From Pithys albifrons albifrons (Eukaryota; Chordata; Aves; Passeriformes; Thamnophilidae), in the NCBI RefSeq assembly GCF_047495875.1, contig NC_092459.1, positions 21,251,795-21,315,794 of the forward strand: 64,000 nucleotides of DNA. Reading direction: 5' to 3'. The notes beneath the pieces were generated by a model that made no database searches, had not been told where the DNA came from, and saw only the letters and a program-made list of their open reading frames with translations. Positions 46,812-59,390 of the stretch are shown in pieces (the stretch's first letter is position 1; each line of letters opens with the position of its first letter). The translations under genes were made by a program, and so were the position numbers.

Positions 46812-49024
46812 GTAAGAAAGGTATTCCACATTCTCTAAGCTTCTGGAGGTATCTTCTGGAAGATGAAGGGCTTCTCTTGGAAATAGCAGTTATTTACAAA
46901 GTTGACTGATGTATCTTAGTAAGGGCTTAACATACAAGGCATGATTGTTCTCATGGAGTCTGGCTTGAATCTTAGAGAGACTTCATGATGATACTTGGAA
47001 TATCATGAAACAAGGTTTCAAGAACAAGTATTTCCGTAGTGTTAATGTGTCCAATTCAGAGAAACTTTCAAGAGCAGCTAATACAGCAATATAATGTTTA
47101 AATTTTAACCCTGGGAGTTTCAAACTTGCAGAATCTAAAAAAAAATTGATTTTTTAGTTTAAAAATGATGTTTAATTCAAACTTTCCTCTGACTTGTTTA
47201 CTCAAAATCCATTTGCATTCAGTTTTATTATAAGGCCTTTTACAAGTCAATGTTTTCCACATAACTATTCTCAACTTCATGAATATGATGTAAATTTCCT
47301 TTTTCTTATTATATGACCTTGTATATGTTCAAATTAACCTTAACATAACTTGACTAAATAATGCATAGAAAACTTTGTTACTTAACTGCTTCTGCTCTTA
47401 TTTATTGTTCTACCAATATTCATTTCATCCATATATTTTTCTATATTGATTTTATATTTTCTTTCAGAACATTGATAAAGACACGGAACTCTGGTCCCTG
47501 ATGGATGCATATAGCAGGAGAATCTGTAAACTATAAGAATTCTGTAAGAGCAGTAAACTGTAAGCACTCAACTAATGAGTATTTAATAGATTGAAAATAG
47601 ATTTTGTGAATGTTGTTTGTTATAGCATCTTAAGGAAAATATCTCTGTGTTCTATCTCTAGCTACATTATAACGTCCCAGTTACTATCCTAAGCAGAATG
47701 TAATCTCATCAGAAAGACACCACTTATTTGATAAGAGCTGTTTATTATAAAACTATACTAATTGTCACTAATTATGCTACTATCTTTACTGATTTTATCC
47801 CATATTGTTCTCTACAGCTGTGTGAGATGAAAGCCAAGCTCGCTTATCAGAGTTCTACTCTTTCAGAGTTCACATTCTTAACCTTTCTTAAAGTTTGGTG
47901 CAACAAAAAAGTACTAATTGTTCTAATGAACAAGTAAGTAGCAGAAAACTGGAAGGAAAACCTTGGCCCATTCCAGCTGCTACTGTCAATCAAACTATGC
48001 AGTATTTCTGAATGCATTTTGATTGCCAGCCCAAAATCAATTTGGGTTTTTTTCCCTCATTGCTGTTATTAGAAGTTTGTGCCAATTTTCCCCATATTCA
48101 GGTTGGATATATGTACCTTTAAGGCAATATTATAATTTTTAATCAATAGTCAAACTCCTTCCCTACTCTTCTACTCTGAAGTGCTTATGCACCACCATTT
48201 TATGTCCTTCATCTTTTCTATTGCTAGGCTCAGAAAGGCATCATATGATAGTCTAATCATTTTTAGTATTAGCTTTTCTCTCCACCAGTCCTACTTTGAA
48301 ATACATTTTCCTCTGTGTAACCAAGCTATACTCAGTATTTAGCAATGGGTGTACTGTTTTATATTTTTCCTATTTTAATTGGAAATATATGACATTAGCT
48401 GAAGCTTTTACCTTTTTTTTTCTTCCTAAGACAGGGTGGACTACTGGCTCAGACATTCCATGACTGACTAATACACCCATCTCTCTCTTTTTCTGTGTCA
48501 TTTCAAATGAATGAGGCCAGTTAGTAGCTCTGACTCAAGAGCAGTAGTTCACAGCCAAATCTATTCCAATGATCCAGTTCTGTGATTTAAAAGTGTTTAA
48601 CTTATTTAATGGTTGCTGTTAATCATCCTCTGGAACTACTAAGAGAAGAGAACATATTTCATTTTCTTTGGAAGATATGAATAAATTACCCACTTCTTTC
48701 CCAAGACAGAGAGGTGTTCAACCAAATGTTTCAGGCTCCTCTGTATCATGAGAATTATCATGCTTTTCAAGATCTTATGCAGACTTCATTCCAAATCTAT
48801 GAGGGATCTAATCCTCCTGATGATGTCTCCATATATAGTATCAAGGAATTTTGTCATCTTTTTACTTAGGTGATTAGAAACACTGTGAAAAAAGGGTGAA
48901 ATCGAGAATTCAGAGAACTTCAGAGTTAAGCATCATAATTACCTATTGATTTCACGTAAGACTCTTTTGCGTATCAGAAAGATGAGGAATGTAAACTTTT
49001 ACAGTGGTTAGGGTGAAGTTGCTA
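46812..49024. other. Unique AT-rich DNA, no gene seen
   Basis: About 2.2 kb with no recognised element or reading frame. Confidence 0.45.
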
Positions 49025-49090
49025 GGTGGACAGTTGGACTGGGTGATCTTGAAGGTCTATTCCACCTTTGATGATTCTGTGATTCTGATT
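49025..49090 (+). mobile_element. CR1 LINE, 3'-terminal fragment
   Basis: Reads GTTGGACTGGGTGATCTTGA, then AAGGTCTATTCCACC and a TGATTCTGTGATTCTG tail ending near 49090. This is the conserved 3' end of CR1 with its 8-mer repeat tail. The 5' truncation point is near 49000-49025. Confidence 0.85.
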
Positions 49091-49202
49091 TTTAATCCCT
49101 TTTCTTGAAAAACAATCCCTGTTTTAGATGTTTTGTAGTGGGTTTTGGTTTTGTTTGGGGTTTTTTTCTGAAAAAAAAATGAACTTATTTTAATCTCTTA
49201 AC

Positions 49203-49954
49203 TGTCGGAGAAGACCTGGGGTTTATACAGTGGCAAAAATACTAGAAGAGATGGGTAGACGAGGACGCTGAAGTCCAGGAACCCGGCTCCCCGAATATGG
49301 AAGCTCTGCGAGAGATTTATATGGACTCTAATTAAAGTTCACACCCTATATTGATGTTTCCCCAGTTTGAATGTTATACACACCAATATGTCTACCCTAG
49401 TCACTTTCCCTTAGTCGTTCCTTACCCAAGTTTCCTCTTCCCACAAAACCCTCCGGGTCGCAGCCCCCTGTCCTGGCGCGCCCCGGCCATGGGGGCGGTT
49501 GCCGGCGGGGCCGCCCACGAGGTGCCGCTGGAGCCGGGGCGGGGGCTGTCCCTGCCTCGGAGTGCCAGAAGCCCTACGGTAGAATTTCCCTGCCCATCTC
49601 ATTCTCCTATTGGTCCTTTTGCCGCTCCTCCCCTCCCTCCTTCCCTTCGTTTGCATGCATCCAATGAAGTGCGTTACTCCTCCCCATCTACGCCCCCTTC
49701 CCCGCCTACATCCGGGGAATTCCTATGCTCTCCTTATGAGCGAGCGCACGGCATTAAACTTGGCTTTTCCTCGTGGACCGTCGGCTGGTGTGGACCTATT
49801 CCGTTCGGGGTGGTTGCCGGGCCGGGGGTGGGAAGAGCCTACCTCGCTTCTAAGGAGCCTGTTCCTAGGGAGCCCTCCTTGCCGCTTTCCTAGCCTTGCT
49901 CCTGGAAGCAGAAACCTCTCCACTGTATCAGTGGTTATTTACAATCCACTGACA
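49203..49954 (+). mobile_element. CpG-rich solo LTR, class II (ERVK-like), copy 2
   Basis: A 752-bp element starting TGTCGGAGAAGACC and ending ATCCACTGACA, with a perfect 6-bp duplication CTTAAC at 49197-49202 and 49955-49960. By eye it is about 85-90% identical to copy 1 (37592-38342, opposite strand), with most differences C/T or G/A. It has an ATTGG box near 49609, a GTTTGCATG motif near 49650 and ATTAAA near 49754, where copy 1 has AATAAA. The 180-codon frame at 49351-49893, the longest in the window, lies wholly within the LTR and shows no domain, so it is not called as a gene. No internal retroviral sequence flanks it. Confidence 0.9.
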
Positions 49955-49960
49955 CTTAAC

Positions 49961-51257
49961 CTTGTAACCAACTTAGAAACTTTCTTAAAAGACATCTCAG
50001 ACTCCACTACAAGCCTTGGAAAATGTATGGGATGAAAGTAATAAGGTAGTGGAAAAAATGGAAAGTAGCTGGAAGTGAAACATAATTTCAGTTCCAAAAA
50101 GAACAAGTTCAAATTTCATCATAAAAAATAGCAAAGAGATAATAGTCATCTATTGATGAAATACACAAAATAATTAATCTGTATTTGTTGCATGACAGAG
50201 CATAAAACTATGACACCACTGGAAGGGCGGCTGGTCCCCCTTTTTAATTTGCCACTTAGGCACTCTCAATCCATGTATTACTTTCCCTATCACACAAATT
50301 TATGAGCTGTGTGACTACTGGCTATTAGAGCTTGTTACTTTGTTTTAAATTCTCATTTGTGTCAAAAATGAGAGGCAAAACCAGACTAATTGCACTGTAC
50401 CAGCCCAAAGATATTGTTGAAAATGTTTAGGCATTTCTGGTGAAATAATCCAGTCCAGGTTAGAATAATTTCAGATAAGAACAAAATTGCTTACTGAAAG
50501 CTGCCAAAAGCCTTAACTGTATTGCATTTGCCTGAGAAACTAGTAAGCAACATCCTTGATTATGATCCTGTAGGTGAAAGACACTCCCACGTTTTACAAG
50601 TGAACCTCTCTAGACCTTTCATATAACGGAGTCGCTCTTCCACATACAAGAGAAGCACTGCAACAATTTTGGTAATGGAGGATCCCCAGACTGGGTAATA
50701 AACACTGCCTTGTACTGGGATTAATCAGAACTTCAAACACATGATTGTTTACTGTGGTGAAGATGACTAATACCTTATAATGTCTGTGAATACTGTAAAA
50801 TGATATGATGAGGTAAACTTATTTCTGGTTCATATTGAATGCCTTGGGTTTTATTAATACAAATCATCCCTACAGAGTAAGCTATACCCACTTTCATTTA
50901 AGGATTAAAGTACTAACTTTCTCTTACATATGTGATACTGTGTGGAATGCTCAGATAGCTGAGCAGGGTAGATAGAGATAGGTGAGCCTTAGGAGAGACT
51001 CACAGAACAATAAAGGACTCATCTCAACTAGAACTAATTAAGAATTAGTTTGTTTCCCCTTCATTCTCTTCTTACCTATTTTGAAGTGTTTTGGAGATAG
51101 CCACTTCTTTATTTACATCATATATTTACCTTCTCTCATGGTTTTTGCCATTGGGGAAGGAAGGTGGGAGGAAATATGAGATGCCCAAAAAATGTTATCT
51201 GAGGCTCAAGTGCTGCCATGACTGTGTATAACCTAATAAAGGTAATAAGCTTTTAGA
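49961..51257. other. Unique AT-rich DNA, no gene seen
   Basis: About 1.3 kb. No recognised feature. Confidence 0.45.
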
Positions 51258-51968
51258 GTGATCACAGATCATCACAGAATATGCCAAGTTGAAGGGACCT
51301 ACAGGGATTATCAAGTCCAACCCACAGTCCTGCACATGAACATCCACAGGAGTCACACCATTTGCCTGAGAGTATCATCCAAATGCTTCCTGAACTCTGT
51401 CAAGCTTGGTGCTGTGACCCTGGGGAGCCTGTTCCAGTGCCCCACCACCCTCTGGGGAAACAATCATTTTCCAATATTCAACCCAAACCTCTCCTGACAC
51501 AACTTCAGGCCATTCCCCCAGGTTCTGTCACTGGTCACCATAGAGAAGAGATCAGTGCCTGCTCCTCCTCTTCCCCTCACAAAGAAGTTGTAACTGCAAT
51601 GAGATCTCCCCTCAGTCTCCTCTTCTCCATGTTGAACACACCAAGCACCCTCAGCCAATCCTCATACAGCTTCTCCTCAATGCTCTTCACCATCTTCATT
51701 ACGCTCCTTTGGATACTCTATAACTTAATATCTTTGTTATTGTGGTGCCCAAAACTGCACACAATATTCAAGGTGAGGCCACCCCAGTGCAGAGTAGAGC
51801 AGGACAATCCCCTCCCTTGACCAGCTGGCAATGCTGTGCCTGATGCCCCCAAGGACACGGTTGGCCCTCCTGGCTGCCAGGGCACTGCTGACTCCTCTTC
51901 AACTTGCCATAGACCAGGACCCCCAGGTCCTTTTCCTTGGCACTGCTTTCCAGCATCTCATTTCCCAG

Positions 51969-52202
51969 TCAGTACAAACATCCAGGGTTGCCCCATCCCA
52001 GGTGCAGAATCCACCACTTTCCTTTGTTCAACATCATATGGTTGGTGATTGCCCACTCCTCTGATTTCTTGAGGTCTCTCTGCAGGGCCTTCCTGCTTTC
52101 AGAGGAGTCAACAGCTCCTCCCAGTTTTGTGTCATCTGCAAACTTGCTTAGTGTCCCTTCCAGTCCTGTGTCCAAGTCATTTATGAAGATGTTGAAGAGC
52201 AC
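51969..52202 (-). pseudogene. CR1 reverse transcriptase fragment (FADD palm)
   Basis: A 77-codon open piece of the CR1 RT. It begins with an [10 protein letters not shown] motif that precedes the palm, then FADDTKLGG, whose two Asp residues bind catalytic metal in active RTs, then an [14 protein letters not shown] segment. It is continuous with the other frames of the same element by frameshift only. Not functional by itself. Confidence 0.85.
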
Positions 52203-52405
52203 AGGGCCTAAGATGGAGCCCTGTGGGATCCCACTAGTGACAGGTCACCAGTCTGATGTCACCCCATTCACTGTAACCCTCTGATCTCAACCCATGAGTC
52301 AATTGCTCATCTACCACATGACATCATGTGTGCTGGACATTTTGTCCAGAAGGATCCTGTGAGAGACAGTATCAGAAGCTTTACTGAAATCCCAAAAGAT
52401 GACAT

Positions 52406-52651
52406 TCACTGGCTTCTGTTGATCAAATGAGTTACCTTCTCATAAAAGGAAATAAGGTTTGATAAGCAGGACTTACCTCTCATGAAGCTGTGCTGGCTGT
52501 GACCAATGACTATTTTCTTACAGGTGTCAATTTCAATACTTCCCAGCATAATCTTCTCCATAACTTTACCAGGCACTGAAGTGAGACTCACAGGCCTGTA
52601 GTTTCTGGGATCCTCCTTCTTGCCCTTCTTGAGAATTAGGACAACATTCAT
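52406..52651 (-). pseudogene. CR1 reverse transcriptase fragment (fingers)
   Basis: An 81-codon piece with the KKEDPRNYRPVSLTSVPGK motif and a following GHSQHSFMRGKSC segment, both typical of the N-terminal RT region of CR1/jockey-type LINEs. It lies upstream of the FADD piece in the same element. Confidence 0.85.
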
Positions 52652-53517
52652 CAGCTTCTAGTCAACTGGGACCTCTCTAGATTCCGAAGACCACCCAAAA
52701 ATCATCAAAAGAGGTTTTGCAATGACATCAGCTAGTTCTTGGAGGATTCTGGGATGAATTCCCTCAGGCCGCATAGAGTTGTAGGGATCCAGCTGGAGCA
52801 GCAGACCCTGTATAATTTCATTGTCAGCTGGGAATTCATTCTCCTCGCACTCACATTCCTCCAGCTCAGGATGCTGAAACCCCCTTGATCCATCATCTGT
52901 GTTAAAGACGGAGGCAAAGAAAGCATTGAACCTCTCTGCCTTACCTCTGTCCCTGTTTGTGAGGTGATCATCACCAACCTAATGGGCTATTGCCATTAAT
53001 ATTTTTGAAAAAGCTCTTTTTATTGTCTCCCACATTTCTGGCCAGCTTCAACTCCAGTTGAGCTTTGGCCACAGGAATTTTCTTCCTGCGGTGTCAAGCA
53101 GCATGTCTGTTTCCTTCCTATGTCACTTGACCTTACTTCCACAGGGCATACACCTTCCTTTTTTTGCCTTATTTCCAAGAAAAGATCCCTGCTAAGACAA
53201 GACAGCCTTCTGTCTTGTCTGCTTGACTTCCAATATTTGGGAATTGCCTATTCTTGTGCCCTTAGGAAGTGGTCTTTGAAAAGTGACCAGCACTGATGGA
53301 CCACAGCAACTGCAAAAAATTTTTTCCAGGGGACCTTACTTGCTAATTCCCTGAGCAGGCTGATGTCTGCTCGTCTCATGTCCAAAGCAGAGGTTTTGCT
53401 GGCACTTTTCCTTCTGTCAACAGAGGTTTTAAATTCATTCACTTAGTGGTCACTGGGACAAAGAAAGCCACCAATCTCCACTTTGCTCATGAGATCCCTC
53501 TGTTGACCAGCAGCAGA

Positions 53518-53974
53518 TCAGGAAGGGCATCTTTCCAAGTCTGCTCCCTTAGGACCTGTTCCATAAAGTTGTCTTTCAGGTTTTTTAGAAATCTTCTGGC
53601 CTGGGTTATACCAGCCATGTGATATTCCAGTTAATTTCTGACAAGTTGAAGTCCCCCCCATAAGGACCGAGGCAGTTGTCTTGGAAGTGTTCTTTAGTTC
53701 ATCAAAGAACAACTTGTTGGTGTCATTGTCCTGTCTGGGAGGTCTGTAGTAGACTCTTATGATGATATCCACATTTTTTATTTGCCCCTTGATTCTCACT
53801 CAGAGGCTCTGAACTGTGCCATTGCCAACTGTGAGCTCCATACATTCTAACTCTCCTAATTACACACAGCGCCACTCCATCTGCCTCTGCCTGTTCCCAG
53901 CCTATGCATCCTGAAGATCCTGTAACCATCCAACCGGGCACTGCAGTCACAGGACTCATCCCACCAGGTTTCAC
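53518..53974 (-). pseudogene. CR1 endonuclease fragment
   Basis: Two overlapping frames (53723-53974 and 53518-53799) cover part of the apurinic-type endonuclease. A VYYRPPRQDND segment is visible, and a GGTSTC stretch stands where the GDFN-type motif would be expected; the conserved Asp-Phe-Asn is lost. Shifts of frame between the pieces show decay. Confidence 0.7.
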
Positions 53975-54640
53975 TTATGTCAGTGGTGTCAAATATCTGG
54001 GACTGGGCCAAAGCCTCATGCTTCTCTTGTTTGTTCCTTGTGTTGCAGGCATCAGTGCAGAAACATTTCAGGTGTGGTACATTGTAGCCAATATTTTGTG
54101 AGGCAGATAGAGGAATGCCACTGCTGCTGGTTTTCTCAAGTTTTGGTACACCATCCCATTACTCATCGCTAGTGAGTCTGGCTTTGTCCCTTTCTCCCCT
54201 CCAAGATCATTTAAAGCCCTGTCAACAAGACCTGCTAGCTTATGTGCTAGAACTCCTGTTTCCCACTGAGGTAGGTGTCTCCTGTCAGATGTCAGTAGAC
54301 CAGGTGTTGGGTACATCATCCCATGCTCAAAACCCCCAAATTTTTCTGATTACACCAACCTCGGAGACACTTATTGACCTACCTGATAGATCTGTCCTAT
54401 CAATATTATTCCACATGACTGGAAGAAGAGAGGAAATCAACACTTGTGCTCCCAATCTCTACCAATGATCCCAGAGCTCTGAAGTCTCTTTTGATTGCCC
54501 TCGGACTTCTCCTTGTTATTCTGTCACTGCCAGGTTGAATAAGTAGCTAGTAATCAGAGGGCTTTACTAGTTTGGAGAGTTTTCCAGTAATGTCCCTTAT
54601 CCAAGACCCTAGGAAACAGCAGACTCACTGTGAATTGATG

Positions 54641-54910
54641 TCTTTTCCCTCTCCAAGAGACAATCACTGTCACATCTATTTCTTCTTTCAATTTCATTTT
54701 CCAAACCTAAATTAAAATTATCAAATAAAACAGTGGTGCTTATCCACTCTAGGTTGCTAATGCAAAAGGCAACATTATTTTCTCTAATATAACTGTCTCT
54801 TATACACGTCTCATGATATCTCAAATTCTTATATGAAATGTATGCCCTCTTTGCAGTTAGAAATGGATTGGAAAACCTATTTCTTAACATATAATCTCTG
54901 TTTCTTAAAA
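54641..54910. other. Spacer between CR1 and LTR, unclassified
   Basis: About 270 AT-rich bases. A 93-codon minus frame (54609-54890) covers most of it and overlaps the CR1 5' edge. It has no recognised domain. It could be further, more decayed CR1 ORF1 or unique DNA. Confidence 0.3.
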
Positions 54911-55513
54911 TGGTATATTGGGTCTGGATGAGATGGAGTTAATTTTCCCATAGAAACCCTCACAGTGCTGTGCTTTGCATTGGTAGTTAGAAAGGTGTTT
55001 ATAACACACTGGTGTTTTGACTATTGCCGAGCAGCACTGGCACAGCATCAGCACTATCTCTCTGACATTTCACCCCTCGTACCTTCCCACTCCCCCTGTA
55101 AAGGGGCTGGGAATGATCAAGGTCCTGGGAGGGGACACAATCAGGCCAGCTGATCCAAATCAACAAAAGGGATATTCCATACCTTATGACATCAGCTCAG
55201 ATACAAAAGCTAAAAGAAGGAGAAGGAACGGGGGGCATTTCTTGTTTCCAGTCTTTGCCTTCTGGAGCAACTACTACCTGTGCTCAAGCCGGACTTCCTG
55301 GGAAGTAGCTGAACACCACTTTGCTAATGAGAATTAGAGAATAAACTTTTCTTTCTCTTTGCTTGTGTGTGCACAAACTTTCATTTTTCTTCAGCAAACT
55401 GCCTTATCTCAACCTATGAGTTGTTTTCCATCTTATTTTCTCTCTCTCTTCCAGCTGAGAAGGAGACTGATAGAGTGGCTTGGTGGGCACCACCAAGGTC
55501 AACCCACCCCAAA
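54911..55513 (+). mobile_element. ERVL-type solo LTR (~600 bp)
   Basis: Opens TGGTATATTGGGTCTGGATG followed by GATGGAGTTAATTTTCCCAT. It contains GGGAGGGGACACAATCAGGC, GGGATATTCCATACCTTATG and an AATAAAC signal near 55341, followed by a CTTATCTCAACCTATGAG block near 55400. The end shares TGATAGAGTGGCTTGGTGGG and CAAGGTCAACCCACC with the long LTR family. It is related to the LTR at 43.58 kb. No internal genes adjoin it. The 106-codon frame 55017-55337 is not considered coding. No clear target duplication. Confidence 0.85.
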
Positions 55514-56379
55514 TGGACATACTATCTAGTAGAGGTAATTACTGGTATCTATGGAAAATAGCTAGAGAAATCTTGCAGGGTAGTTTGGGTTTCACCACAG
55601 CTTGAGACTACATTACCAGCAAGTTTCAGGCCCTTCATTTGAATCTTAATTTTCATACACATCTCATTGAGATTTTAGGAAACTTGTGTTTTATGTGGGA
55701 TACATGAGGAACTTTCTGTTAAGTTTTGCACTAGGTGGAGCAGCAAGCATTAATCCTGCTGTGAACCGTATCTTAACTCTGTTACATCCCTTAGATATGG
55801 ACATTGAAAAACTTCCCAGGACACACTTGTGAAGAGATGTGAACTTGTACTATAAATCATTTCTTTAGGACAAAAAAATTACTCTGAAATGGCAACCAGT
55901 GTTCCCTAAATAAGGCACACCTGGGATTCAGAACCTTAGCAAGTCTGGCAGGGTTTTCTGTAATCTAGATGATTCCAAATATCACAAGAATGACAATGTG
56001 AAAAATTACAATGTGAAGGACATTAAAGAGCTCTAAGCAGCAAGAAAGTACCTACTATGGCACTAATAGACAGGAATCTCCTAGTGATAGGTATCTGATG
56101 AGGTCAGTCTTGTCTCATACAAGCTGTAGATAAGGGAAAGATAGAAGTTATTCATCTCCCCTAGGCCAACTGAGTCATTGTTTACCCCAGGACCAGGTCA
56201 TGCATCAAGAATGTGAAAGATCTGGCTTCTTTCTTTATCTGGTTTCATCTGAAAGTGGATGTTTTCATGTCACTCAGGAGAATGACATGATTACTGTCCC
56301 TTTGGTGAGGGGTGGCTCAGACTCCTGAGTGGAACATGCTCCACTTCCAACACTTACAGTAAAATTTTCTCAGCAAATG
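55514..56379. other. Unique DNA, no gene seen
   Basis: About 870 bases with no recognised feature. Confidence 0.45.
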
Positions 56380-56655
56380 ATAGAATCATTAAGGTTAGAA
56401 AAGACCTTCAAGATCAACAAGTCCAATTTTTGACCAGATACCACATGCCCACTTAACTGTATCATGAAGTGCCATGTCTACTCATTTTTTGAACATTTCC
56501 AGAAATGATGACTTTACCACTTCCCGGGGCAGCCCATTCCAGTGCTTAACCATTGTTTCAGGGAAGAAATTTTTCATAATATCCAACCTGAACCTCCCCT
56601 AGCACAAGTTGAGGCAATTTCCTCTTGTCCTACTACTAGTGTTCTGGAAGAAACA
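56380..56655 (-). mobile_element. CR1 LINE, 3' fragment (~275 bp)
   Basis: On the plus strand it opens with ATAGAATCATTAAGGTTAGA and AAGACCTTCAAGATCAACAA, the reverse complement of the CR1 3' end. It continues through CGGGGCAGCCCATTCCAGTG and AACCTGAACCTCCCCTAGCA to TTTCCTCTTGTCCTACTAC, the last part of the CR1 coding region and 3' UTR. The 3' end is at 56380 and the element is 5'-truncated near 56655. Confidence 0.88.
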
Positions 56656-59390
56656 AAGAACTAAGTTCAAGAAATTAATAGAGAGAAGGATTTAACATCA
56701 GTTATTACTCATTATTTTTGACAGCAGTGTGCAACTGTGGATGGAGACTAGGCAAGAAACAAAATGCCAAGAATTTACCAAGACTGGTAAAACTATTCTC
56801 AGTTGTGTGAAAGGCTATGTAAGACAATGTTGTTGGTTGAAACCTGCCTGGATATTAGTGGCTCTGCTCAGCAATGGTATTTCACTAATAGAAAAATAGG
56901 TGATAAAAGACTGAGTGCTGGGTTGCATGGCACCTGTGATGCCTAAAATGAAAGGAAGAACTTTCCAGACAATATTAGTATAGATAAAATAGAGAGCAGG
57001 TCCTTTAATTAAAAGTGCTTTTACGTGCAATAAATATAAGTGCACACACACCATAAGGTTTTTACAAATTCACAACACTAATTAATTATCATATCTACCA
57101 GATACATTCAGCCCAAAAATTGTCCACCTCCAGAACCTCCCTTAGAATTGTCCACTCACCAGAACTGCCCCTTGGCACGCCTCCCCAAAACTGAGTTGAA
57201 CTTCTCAAGACACCCCTAATTCCTCACCCTCATCACTCTCACATCATATGCCTTCTTTGGAGCTTCTCCAAGGTTTCTGGGCCTAGTCCTTTGACTACAA
57301 TAATGTCTTATTATGTTCTTCTATTATGTGGCACAAACAAGGCATCCTTGCTAAAATCTCTTTCCTTGAAAAGAACACTAGACAAAATTTCAAGAATTTT
57401 GAAAATTCTATATAAAGCATGAGAAAGGGCTTAGTAACTGTTAACTGCTATTCTAAGGTGTTAGAAATTATAAGCTATATTGAAAGTCTATATGCTACAA
57501 ATCTTAAGGATCTTAAGGCATCGCCTGATTTAGAATTCTGATTTTAAATCATTATTAACACTTTTTCCCATCTTTTGCTCTACTATTCCCTTATTAACCT
57601 AGTTTTTTCAGTCATATGAATAATAAGATATTTAAATATTTAAAGCATATATTATCTTTCTCTTTCTTTTTGTCATTTTATGCTTATCCTGTGACAGCTG
57701 GATAAAATGTAACCTGAAAAAAAGTCAGTCAACCCTTCTGAAAGCGTCTCTACTTGGAGATGCTCTTTTAGAAAAGTTTGATTCAGCACTGTGGAGTTTT
57801 GAATGTCAGAATGAATCTTTTATAAAACTTAAATTAGTCAAATATGATTACATCTAAGAAAAAAAAAAGAAAATGCAACACAACATTAAAGTTTTTCATT
57901 GCATCTTGTACCTTGCTGTTCAGGAATTCACAACATGAGCAAAGTCAACAGAAACTGATGATACTGCTTCACAGGGTTAAGAGCAAAATTAATTGTATAA
58001 CAACACACAACTCTTTCACACAACCCTGTATCACACAATTCTTATAAAAGTCATACACATTTCTAACATGAAGAAGTATGACAATTACAACTGGTATCAA
58101 CTGATACAGTTTCACGGATAATGGATCTTCTTGGCAGATCTCAAAGTATTTCACAGAAGCATTTGACAATGGTATCCGCATCACAGTAGCAAAATAAGCT
58201 CTGAGGCACTTGACACAACAGCAACAGTATAATATGATTTATGCATGTTTAGAACTTCACATACTTTATTTTTTCTGTTCCATTTGATTTCTGTTTTGTT
58301 GCTGTGTTTTTCTGACCAGGTTTTACTGAAATCTTTAAATAGTCTCTATTCCAGCTTATCTTCCTCGCTGGTATTTCCAGAATATTTTTCTCAAAAATTT
58401 GCATGTTTTCTGAAGAACTATCTCTACTAAAAAGACAATGGAAACTGAGAGCCCATGTGGCCTTCAGTCTCATGAAAAATTCATAGTGATTTAGACATAG
58501 TGATAATTGGACCACAGAGATATGACAAGTTTTTCTTACTATAGTTCTCTCTAGAGTTAGAAATTATTTCTGCTACTTTTATACATTTTTGTTTAATTAA
58601 ATTTCACAGAAGTCATAGGAAGTAAAAATGGAAATAAAATGTTACTTTTTTACAGTAAGGATAATTAACACTGAAAAAACTGGTCTGAAAATGCTATAAG
58701 TAGAATGATCATTTAGAAAATATGCTCTATTTTAACCAAAAATTAGTGCATTTGCTAAACAAAGTAGTAGGTACTAGTTATGGCTAATCTCAGGCAAGTT
58801 GGTGGGTAACATCTTATCTATTTTGGAAAAACCATCAGAGGCTTCCAGAAAACACATCTTTTATAAATATTAGAGTCGTTGTGGGAATTTGTATAATTTC
58901 TATCAAAACCATAAAAATACAAATAACATTAAAGAAAAATTCGTAGCAATCTATGCACCCATAGTCATGTTCTAAAATATTTAGTTCTCTTCCTTCTGCT
59001 TTTAAATAGTCTGGAGAAATAGGCTGACATTACAATGTACCAGAATTCATTTGTGCCATTTGACTATTTTTTTTGAGAAAGGTCAGCACTTGACAAGTTT
59101 TTCATACTAATAATGGCCTGGTGCAACTCAGTGACTTCTCAACCTGTTAGCAACTAATTTCACTAGTTAGCTTCAGCTAAAGAAAAAAGTTTATGAAAAG
59201 CATGGGGGGTTTTGTTTGCTTGTTTTCTTTAAAGGAGTTATTGAAACCCTGAAGCAATTTTTCCATTTATGAAAATTTTTCCTAAGAATTATGTTACTGA
59301 TTTCAGCACTGTAAGAAAATGAAAGTTCTGAATTTTAGGTCTTGTACACATTATTCAGAAACATGTGAATCTAACTTTTCTTCTATCTGT
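56656..59390. other. Unique AT-rich DNA, no gene seen
   Basis: About 2.7 kb. A C-rich stretch near 57110-57240 stands out a little from the flanks but was not classified. No coding frame over 90 codons. Confidence 0.45.

Larger units (their letters stand above)
51258..54640 (-). mobile_element. CR1 LINE, 3.4 kb, with degraded ORF1 end, EN and RT
   Basis: The minus-strand element has its 3' tail at 51258 (TCTGTGATGATCTGTGATC-like repeats). Going upstream: the 3' UTR and RT C-terminus (51.3-51.95 kb); an RT palm frame at 51969-52202 with the FADD catalytic motif at 52131-52142; an RT fingers frame at 52406-52651 with an NYRPVSL motif; linker frames at 52732-52977 and 53248-53442; endonuclease pieces at 53518-53974 (YYRPP motif); and a weaker ORF1 end reaching about 54640. 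CR1 ORF1 proteins often carry an esterase-like domain, and the 54.07-54.64 kb stretch is consistent with that, but too decayed to be sure. Frames are broken by stops and shifts, so the copy is dead. The full CR1 is about 4.5 kb, so this is a relatively long copy. Confidence 0.85.

Noticed and set aside
49351..49893. 180-codon open frame, the longest in the window
   Set aside because: It lies wholly within a 752-bp solo LTR bounded by a target duplication. The sister LTR at 37.6-38.3 kb holds only a shortened version, and no domain is visible. GC-rich composition explains it.
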